This document shows, one piece after another, positions 55,721 to 64,000 of a stretch of DNA of 64,000 nucleotides. The notes beneath the pieces were generated by a model. That model was not told where the DNA came from and searched no databases. It saw only the letters and a list, made by a program, of their open reading frames with translations. Numbering within the stretch: the stretch's first letter is position 1; every line of letters starts with the position of its first letter. This stretch comes from Catonia carolina (Eukaryota; Arthropoda; Insecta; Hemiptera; Achilidae), in contig JAQMRL010000001.1 of assembly GCA_035578175.1 (NCBI GenBank), forward strand, positions 375,725,220-375,789,219, written 5' to 3'. A program made the position numbers and the translations under genes.

Positions 55721-55863
55721 CCTTATTTATATTTCTCTTGCCGATATGAATATATAGGAAGGGAAGTATTGTTTTCATGTCGATTTTTCGAAATTTAGTT
55801 TTCACCGGATATACACGTTTTCACACAATCTGAAGCACTAAGAACATTTGTTTTTAGCGATTG

Positions 55864-55903
<40 letters not shown>
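55864..55903. repeat. (TG)n microsatellite in block A'
   Basis: Short version of the tract at 9608-9735. Confidence 0.85.
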
Positions 55904-55904
<1 letters not shown>

Positions 55905-56106
55905 GTACGTTGCGCAAAAGGTTATTAGTAAGAAGAGAGAAAAAGAAAACAGTTCACATGACGAAAGCATTAACAGTGGCAATGAATTCAGAAGAGAGAA
56001 GACGATAGGTCGCAACCGATGTACAGTTTACTATTTTGGTTGGTCACGAAGATGACTCATCGTGTATTGGCCAGGTAGAACAATTGCTGGTATGAGATGT
56101 GGATGT

Positions 56107-56112
56107 GATATG
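56107..56112. other. Empty Polinton target site
   Basis: Single gatatg with left and right flanks that match, respectively, the sequences just outside 9945 and 28307. It shows the pre-insertion state. Confidence 0.92.
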
Positions 56113-56191
56113 TAGTAAACTATTATCAGTAACCATAAGAAGATAAAGAGTCCAGAGAGTAGTGTTTTTAACGTGGATGATACCCGCTGGT

Positions 56192-57823
56192 TGTTACCCC
56201 TTTTGTTCGGGCGAAAAACAAAAAACGCCAGCAAACAAAATTGGCATTGGGGTAACAGAAAAACTCCAACAGGAGGGACTACAGTGATGTGATACCAAAA
56301 TTAAATCAAGAAAAATAGTTTACTAAGAATATTTTAATAAAATGTTAAATAAATAGAGAAATTAAAAATTACGGTTACAAACAAATTCATCATTAACGGA
56401 GAAAGTTATACAAGCGCATAAATGATTTTTATAATAATAATAATCCAAATCTTACAAAAAAAAAAACAAAATACAAGAAAGAATATGGTTATATATGCAA
56501 TTGTACATACTTATTACTGGATCCAGTTTAAAAAAAAATTTTAATAAAAAGGTAGATAATTAATAATAAATATAATTACAAAAGAAATAATAATTAGAAT
56601 TTTCAATTAGGATAGGCCTTTTACATAACGAATAGATAAAGTTGAACAATAAATTAATTTAGTAAGGAATCATAAATCAATTTGTTTTAAATATGATAAT
56701 TCAGATACTATAAAATTAATTATTTTTATTAAATAAGAATTTAATTTTTAGTATACTTTTTTAAACAAAGCTATTTTGGATAAAACTCAAATGCAAATAA
56801 AAAAATGATTTTGTTTCTTATATAATAATTCCTTTTTAAAAAAATTAAGTACAAAAGATTAAAAAAAATATCCGGAGTATGGAATCCGGTTAACTCCGCA
56901 CCGAATCATGCTTACCAGCATACATTAATGGTAATGAGCAAAAAACATTTTATCGTAAGATACAAAGTAACAATTAAAATTTATATTATAATTAAAAATA
57001 TAATTTTATGATGCGGAGGCTTCAAGATAATTAATTACAAAAGAATCATATCGCCGACAACAAGATTTCGGGTTACGAAAGCAAATACATATCGGATGTC
57101 ACTTGGCCCAAACAGGATTACTTTAATTCTTGCACAGAATAGCTTTAGTCAGGGCTTGAAAAGGATCCATCCCAAATTAGATTTAATTCTGCCCCAAACT
57201 GGGTAAAAACTGCCCCACACTGGGTCCCTGCAAAGAGCAGAAAAACCAGGACTTAGTAAAGAAGAAGGCTACCCCAAAACACCAAAAAGGTAGTCAAATC
57301 CCATAGGCTCAAAAGTTCATATAAAAAAAATTCAAGATAAGGTTTAAAATACCCAAAGGTTACAAAATTTACAAAATTTTAAATTAAACATTTTCGGCTA
57401 CCATGGGTTTCAACAACAACAAAAAAAGAGAGACTTACCGGAACACGGGAAAGCAAAAAGGTCAAGACCAACATCAGCAGAACGCACCCCGAAAAAGACT
57501 TAAAAAAAAAAATTAACGACACAAGTACCAAAACACGTCAGACGCCATGACCTTTCGCTGCAAGAAGGACGAGACACGCAAAATTTACCTAAAAAGAAAA
57601 CTCGGTTTGACGTCACGGGTCCCCTCCAACAAGGAGGAGGAGAACCAGTACCGCAGATAAGACAGATGGCAGCGAACGGTAAGCAAAAGCCTAAAAGAGC
57701 GAATCAATTAAGAGATAACTAATTAACGTCGACAGAGCAGATAACGAAAAATTAAAACTATTAGAACAATGCAAGGAAAATTAAATATTAAAATAAATTG
57801 TAACATTGAAAATAAATGTTACA
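56192..57823. mobile_element. Solo LTR, 1.63 kb
   Basis: Begins TGTTACCCC and ends AATGTTACA, with the 4-bp duplication tggt (56188-56191 and 57824-57827). It is absent at the matching place in block A (28393). No open frame of note. Confidence 0.75.
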
Positions 57824-58280
57824 TGGTTAATTGATTGTAAGTCATTGGCAATCAATCAAAGAACCTCTTTCCTCGGTCGGTAGCACTCGTAACTATTCCA
57901 CATAACTATTATACAAAATTAATCAATCTCAGTACAGAACCATTGCAAATAATGTGACTGACTATAAGCTTCACAGCATCGGATAGACTAATATAATTTA
58001 CTCAATGATGAATAAAATAAAAAAATTACAATCACTGTAAAATAATAAATACCCGTATAACTGTAAGCACCCTGAATAAAATACACTCTACTTATTTGTG
58101 CTTAAGTAAAATTTTTAATAGGCTGAATTAATACATAATTTTACTATTTTACTTTTTCTTACCTATATGAATAAGAAGGAAAGCATTGCTTTCTTGTCGA
58201 TGTTTTGAAATCGAGTTTTCACCGTATCTACAAGTTTTCAGACAACTCTGAGCCCAAAAAACCATGTTTTTAGCAATTGG

Positions 58281-58372
58281 TGTGTGTGTGTGTGTGTGTG
58301 TTTGTGTACGCGCGTGCGTGCGTGCGTCTGTGTGTGTGCGTGTGTGTGTGCGTAAGTGTGTGTGAGAGAGAG

Positions 58373-58433
<61 letters not shown>

Positions 58434-58437
58434 GAGG
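58281..58437. repeat. (TG)n followed by (AG)n microsatellite
   Basis: Compound tract. In block A only about 16 bp of TG is found at the same place (28848-28863). Confidence 0.9.
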
Positions 58438-58818
58438 GAGACAGTAAAATATCTCAAGAATGAAACAGCGTACAAAGTTGAAACTTGAAACTAAAGTTAG
58501 AACCTAATACAGGTATAGAACCTGTAGAGGACCAGACACGAACATTTTTATCAAAATCATTCAGTGATTTTTAAGCCAAACTGAGGTTGATGTTGATTTT
58601 CCGTCTTTCACTCATGATTAAAATTAGCTTATGATTATTGAAGTTAGTTTTTTGTTTATTTGCAATGTTAGGTTCTATTGTTAATTATTTGAATCGGAAA
58701 AAGAAAGTTGTGTGAGTGTTTCACACTAGATTTTTAAAATACAAATTGTTTCGTAATACCTGTTATATCATGTATAATTGTATCTTTTCTCGGCTCAAAA
58801 ATTGACAAAATAACATAC

Positions 58819-61800
58819 TGTGACACTTATTGCTAAGGTCCGTTTCGGGATCTAGGTTATTAAATAATTAATACACTAAAGTTTACAATTACAAATAATT
58901 ATTTCACTAAAAGATTACAGAATAAATGATGAAACTAATTATAATTTGTAACCACTCCCAGCCGGTGAACATAAATTTTATGTTCACCGCACATCAGGCG
59001 AAGTGATACAAAATAAGGAAACGTAAGGTTGTTGTTGTATGAAAATAAAATCGCCAAAATTCATTAAAAAATAACAATAACAGATTTAATAGGTATAGTT
59101 TTGTTAAGAAAAGTTATTACAATAATATTAATAATTGCATATGAAAAATGTTCTATTTTAAGAATATTATTTTTAAAGAAAAACAGTATAAACCTGACTG
59201 TATATTACGAAAAATTTAAAGGTTTTAAAGAATTTACAGTAAATTGGATCCAATTGAATATCGCTAACGTTAGCTTAAAATAAAATAATTATAGACTATG
59301 TATAGGCACTTTTCTCATTTCAAAAAAAAAGGAAATAAGCTCAAAAAAATAATTTTGGAATTTATAGATATGCTAAATCAGTATTCTATGCACCACAATA
59401 CTAATAGGTTGAACCATTTAAAAAAAGGTTTATTTTGGCGAACTATCAAGTTAAAGAAACTTGTATAAAGATTAAGATTTACTGCTACTAATAATAATAA
59501 TTGAATACAAAAATACACTATATTTAAAGGTAAATATTAAAAAAAAATATAAGTACAGGTTGTCCATGTACATACACAAGAATAATTAATTTAATTTTAT
59601 AAAGTTCATAAATTTTAATTCGATTAAATAAGAATAAGTTCAGCCAAAGTTCTTTTAAAAAAAATATTAGAAATAAAATGAAAATAAATTGTTGTACAAC
59701 ATGTTAGTTGGAAGAAAAATATGCAGGTCCAATTCGTAGCAGAACTTGCAGCGAACTGTTTCTTGAAAGGTATAGCAGAGATCTTGAATTATTAAATTTT
59801 AAGAAAAATTTATTAAAATTTGACATACCATGAATGTAGTGCACAATGAATGAAATTTACTTAACACCAGTTTCCACTGTTTTCCTCCTGGATTCACGTA
59901 GCTTTTCTAGGTGGTAAAATGAAATCTTTCTCCAACCCTCTTTAAAATTTATCTGGACAGGTCCTTAACGGGATGGACGAAGAAATGCAGGAATAAGGAA
60001 GTGAGGGTAGGCGATGACAGTTTGTTCACTCTATACTTTGCCGACGATCAAATAGTTTTAGCAGAGGATGGAGATGATCTTGAATACATGGTAAGGAAGC
60101 TGCAACAAGAATATGAAATTGCTGGTCTTTCTATGAATATGGCGAAGTGTGAGTATCTCATTGTAGGCAATGAAGAAGTTAGGGATCTTTCACTTGGGGC
60201 AGATATAATAAAAGGTGTCAGGAGAAGTAAATATTTAGGAGTAACTTTCAATAAGTATGGCAATAGTAAGGATGAGATACAAGAGAGAATAAATAAAGGA
60301 CGAACAGTTATAAGGACAATCAACTCTCTTCTATGGCAAAACACAATAAACAAAAATACAAAGAAACGAATATATAAAAGTTTAGTTGAAAGTGTCACAC
60401 TATATGGGTCGGAAGTATGGGATGTTAGTAAGGCCAACAGAAGGAAACTTGCAGCGGCTGAAATGGACTTCCTCAGAAGAAGCTGTGGTATCTCTAAATT
60501 GGATAGTCTAAGGAATGAAACAATAAGAAACAACATGGATTTATCAAGAACAATTAATGAAGAGACGGAAAGAAGACAGTTGATATGGTTCGGCCATGTG
60601 AAGAGGATGGGAGCAGATAGATGGCCCCGAAAAATATTAGAATGGATCCCACCAGAAAGGAGGAAGAGAGGGCGACCACGAAGGGGTTGGAAGGACGATA
60701 TAGGGGAGGCAATGGATGCTAGAAACCTGGAGGAGGACGTTTGCTTCGATAGAGGAAAATGGAAGTTGGAAACGGAGAAACGGCGTTTGTTGTAAAATTA
60801 ATCCGTAAAAAAAAAATGAAATCTTTAATCAAGAGCTGCACAACTTGTGTATAGACAGAGGAAATCAAGCTGCATGTCCTGGTACGAAGTGGTACAAGTT
60901 TAATCCAAAGTGAAATTCGATTTAGCATTTTTCATCGGTGTTTCCTTTACATTAATCGCCATCTGTGACCCATAATCTGCTACCCTAAATTGGACATAAA
61001 TCCAACTAGCATTAAGACAAATACTTTTCGAAGAAAAAATTATTAAAACAAACAAATGTTAAAAAACTTTACATTACATTTATGTAAATGCATTACATTT
61101 ACATAAATTTACATTTACATTTCTTAAATGCTTTACATTAATGTAAATCAGCATAAAACTAAATTTTAAAGAAGTTCACATTACAGTGATATAAATTGTA
61201 AAACTGGCAAACGCAATTAACTCAAAGGTTACATAAGAATTAAAGTTAATTTTACACAGATTCGTTTTTACGAATTAAAATATAATTCAAATTAATTTTT
61301 TTTTAACAAAATTATTACAAAAATTCCAATAAGGAAAATTAATAAAAAAATAGGCCAAAGAGCCACACCCTAAAATTTTAAAGCATTAATATTCCGCTAT
61401 AATGAGTTCTTAGCATTTCCCAAAAGTTTGAATAAATATAGAAGACTTACCATATTTAAAACATGGGTGAAGAAAAATTAAATCACGACATTTAAATCAC
61501 GGTAAAAGACTTGAAAATTTTACGAAAAACAAAAACGACTAATCATGGCCGCTGCAGGAGATAGACAGAAAGATCGATGAACCGATCAGCTGATCGAAAA
61601 CAGAGCAAGCAGAGACACCAGTAAACAAACGCTAGAACGAAACTTCTACACGTACTACATTAAACTACCAATAGATAGTAACAGCGTACAGTCGAGTAGC
61701 AGACACAGAAATACAGTTTGAAAACCAAAAAAAAAATTTACAGATGTTACAATTTAATTATTTACAGATGTTACAAATTAAGTAATACAATAAATGATTT

Positions 61801-62400
61801 AATAATTCACTTAAGATAGATAATTAACAATAAATAACTTACACTCACTTTTATAGATTACAAAAACATACAAAAACACAGAAACTGAATTCCACAAAAA
61901 CTACACATTAACTTTACAATACACTCACAAAAAGACTTTACACAATACCCACACAACAAAGAGACGGTATAACAATCTTGAATCACTACAATACTCGGAT
62001 GTGTAACCTGTAAATACACACCCCGATAATCGCACGGCAAAGATCACACGAATACTGACTGGACCGCGCTCGGGGGTCTCCTTTTATAATCATTTACAAA
62101 GATCATTCCAGAACAAAGTAGAAAAATAATAAAGTACAAAAAATAACTCTTAATGAGTGCTAGAAAAATCCGTTGTGAATAGGTCAACAAAAGGTCTTTT
62201 GTAAATAGAAAACGTAAACAACCTGCCTCCCTCATAATAGCTGTACATAATACCTAAACTTTATGATAGTTATTACAACCCTTATGAATAGACACACTTT
62301 TATGGTTACAACTGTCATTCACAAAACCGATCCCACTGTGTATTGTTATTTTTATCATTCCCTAATTATCTCCATAAATGGAATTCTGGAACCTGTTACA
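58819..62400 (-). mobile_element. LTR in minus orientation, split by a LINE
   Basis: Ends TGTGACAC (58819) and TGTTACA (62400), flanked by atac (58815-58818 and 62401-62404). It is absent from block A at about 29257. Read on the minus strand it has ATTATAAAAGG near 62075 and the same GTGTCACA end as the solo LTR at 29309-30028. A + strand LINE (59934-60818) sits inside. It contains no LTR-element proteins, so it looks like a long solo LTR of about 2.7 kb before the LINE entered. Confidence 0.65.
59934..60818 (+). pseudogene. RTE-like LINE, 5'-truncated reverse transcriptase
   Basis: The open frame covers the palm to the C-terminus: LSPTLFKIYLDRSLTGW (no upstream ATG; a stop codon precedes it), catalytic FADDQIVLAEDGDDL near 60040, KYLGVTFNKYGNSK, then ERRQLIWFGHVKRM and RGRPRRGWKDDI before the stop at 60795. 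A poly(A) of ten bases follows at about 60809. Known role: reverse transcription for target-primed insertion. The N-terminal endonuclease and RT fingers are lost, so it cannot move by itself. The intact remaining frame suggests a fairly recent insertion into the LTR. Confidence 0.85.
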
Positions 62401-62448
62401 ATACTATATGTTATGATTGTTAATTTTTTTTGAACTGATCTATGGTAT

Positions 62449-63164
62449 TGTGACAATATCAAAGACGAATATGGTTCAAGAAGTTTCTGGTTCTTCATTC
62501 ACGGTAAAGAGTAGATAATAGAATGAAAAAGTAACAATAGGGTTAGCTATAAAAGTATACCTATCCATAAAGGTTATTTAAAAGGACCGCGCTATTGTGT
62601 ATGATAAGGTAGGGTCATTGTTGCACAACTATTCATGAAAGGGTCGGTTGATTACCTGTAACACCTTTTACAATAGATCTATTTACTAGTTTACAATAGT
62701 TAAGACTTTTCCAGTAAAAAGGGTTTTTGTACTTTATTATTTGTATCGAATTTCTCTGTTTTGCTAAAATTATCTTTTCTGATCTACACTATATAAAGAG
62801 ACTCCCGAGGCGGTCAGTTAGTCAGTATCCGTTTGATCGTTCACGAGTGTTTATTAAGTGGCTATAGGTTCGTAGTACAGGTTACGTATCCGAACCTTGT
62901 AGTGGTTAACTATTGTTACATTATCTTGAGTATGTGCATTATATTCAGTTTTTGTGTATTCAGTTCCATTGTGTATGTGTATTCTATATAATTTGTTGTA
63001 AGTAGTGCTAAGTAAGTTATTTTTATTGTAATACTCCATTATAATTAGTATATTATTTATTTTGTAAATTTTTAGTTGTAATAAATATTTGTAATTGTAA
63101 ACTTTAGTGTATTAATTATTTGATTACCTAGATCTTGAAACGGACCTTAGCAATAAATGTCACA
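62449..63164 (+). mobile_element. LTR, duplicate of 29309-30028
   Basis: Same ends (TGTGACAATATC, TGTCACA) and the same gtat duplication (62445-62448 and 63165-63168). Confidence 0.7.
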
Positions 63165-63899
63165 GTATATTAAAATAAAATTTTCTAATTGTCAGAAGTG
63201 AGACGGAATTTTTTTCTATTAATTTATTTTGACTAGGACATCGGAAACCTTTGTTATATTGGTAAATTTTCCTTTTCTGAATGACGAAAGAGAAAAAGTA
63301 TGAGCATTGTCAAGAAAAGAATAAGTGTTTAATTTGGTCATATATCATAACAGGGGTAAGAAAAAACGCAAGTTTAAGAGGCTGGCGCCGCAAGGAAAAT
63401 TTTGAGGAAAAAGGTGTCCTGGCCGAAGACGAAAATCCTCGTTTAAGAACCTGAAACAGTGGGTTGGTATCACTTCAATGGACCTTTTATGATCGTTAGT
63501 TTTCACAAAGGATGTTGCTAAGTGATAGCAAACTTAGTTATTGAAAGAAGGGTAACTATCATAGAACAATAAATATTAGTTGTATCTTTTCACAGAGCTT
63601 ATTCAAGAAGCTAAAGTTAGTTTTAAAGTCATTTTCAGAAGAATTAAAGTTTCAGGGAAACTGGGAAAATAAAAAAAAAACATATTTTTTAATGCATATC
63701 ACTGAGCAATTAGGTGGGCACAATGAATAATTTAATTAGCAATAAGTTGATTATGCCTAATTATTATCCATTACAAATTGTATTTTGTAAAAATACATAA
63801 CCTACATTATAAATATATATTTGATAAAATATGATTGTAAATTTGTTGTACCTACTAGACAATATACTGTAAGTTTATGTTTTACACAACAAAATATAT

Positions 63900-64000
63900 T
63901 GTGACACTTATTGCTAAGGTCCGTTTCGGGATCTAGGTTATTAAATAATTAATACGCTAAAGTTTACAAATTACAAATATTTATTAGACCTAAAAGATTA
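63900..64000 (-). mobile_element. LTR end, cut by the window edge
   Basis: Starts TGTGACACTTATTGC right after atat, and closely resembles the first bases of the LTR at 58819. Block A has uninterrupted sequence at this point (about 30772). Confidence 0.7.

Larger units (their letters stand above)
49494..63899. repeat. Duplication block A' (no Polinton)
   Basis: Second copy of 5152-9944 plus 28314-30786, same orientation, with a few percent divergence. It is enlarged by LTRs at 50477-52435, 56192-57823 and 58819-62400, a LINE tail and a SINE, and lacks about 450 bp found at 6790-7230. Confidence 0.85.

Noticed and set aside
60048..60536. 162-aa minus-strand open frame
   Set aside because: Antisense of the LINE reverse transcriptase.

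Overview
The window is AT-rich, intron-bearing eukaryotic DNA: spliced genes with GT-AG introns, tRNA-derived SINEs, Jockey-like and RTE-like LINEs, LTR elements, MITE-like repeats and long (CA)n/(TG)n tracts. The families present point to an arthropod, most likely an insect and possibly a hemipteran; no marker gene fixes the species. All calls were made by eye, without alignment or database search.

The centrepiece is a nearly complete Polinton/Maverick (adintovirus-like) element at 9945-28307, 18,363 bp. It begins AGTAGAGTAAG and ends with the inverse, has terminal inverted repeats (TIRs) of about 0.87-0.98 kb, and is bracketed by the 6-bp duplication gatatg. A second copy of the flanking DNA later in the window holds an empty site (56107-56112), so both ends can be set to the base. 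The left arm, + strand, carries a D-type-cyclin-like gene with an LxCxE motif (one-base frameshift) and a protein-primed family B DNA polymerase with an internally duplicated N-terminal module. The rest is on the - strand: a 266-aa conserved protein, double-jelly-roll major capsid protein, penton-like minor capsid protein, a phospholipase A2/adenain-type protease fusion, a 156-aa coiled-coil/fibre-like protein, a 430-aa conserved protein, a 25 x 32-bp palindrome-bearing array, the packaging ATPase, a chromodomain integrase whose second catalytic Asp reads Asn, a BIR (IAP-like) gene with a frame break, and a spliced gene with two CHHC zinc fingers of the GTSF1/Asterix type. Both TIRs carry an inward-facing TATA promoter followed by a splice donor.

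Regions: 1-5151 is AT-rich with a tRNA-like SINE, an unusual dispersed 15-bp motif and a MITE-like element. 5152-9944 and 28314-about 30786 form duplication block A, split by the Polinton. About 30787-49493 is mostly non-coding, with two exons of a Ly6/uPAR-like gene, a GC-rich insertion bearing four histone-type stem-loops, a polypyrimidine tract, tandem repeats, a broken cysteine-rich ORF, a relic of a second Polinton (capsid fragment and spliced BIR gene) and the 5' half of a Jockey-like LINE. 49494-63899 is block A', a diverged copy of A without the Polinton but with at least three LTR insertions, a LINE, a LINE tail and a SINE. A further LTR begins at 63900.

Together the Polinton genes describe a virus-like element: replication (polymerase), integration (integrase), virion building and packaging (capsid proteins, protease, ATPase), likely membrane penetration (PLA2), and an accessory set aimed at host cell-cycle control (cyclin/LxCxE), apoptosis (BIR) and possibly small-RNA silencing (CHHC). 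The frame breaks in the cyclin and BIR genes and the Asp-to-Asn change suggest this copy is decaying or defective, although its capsid, polymerase and ATPase frames are open.
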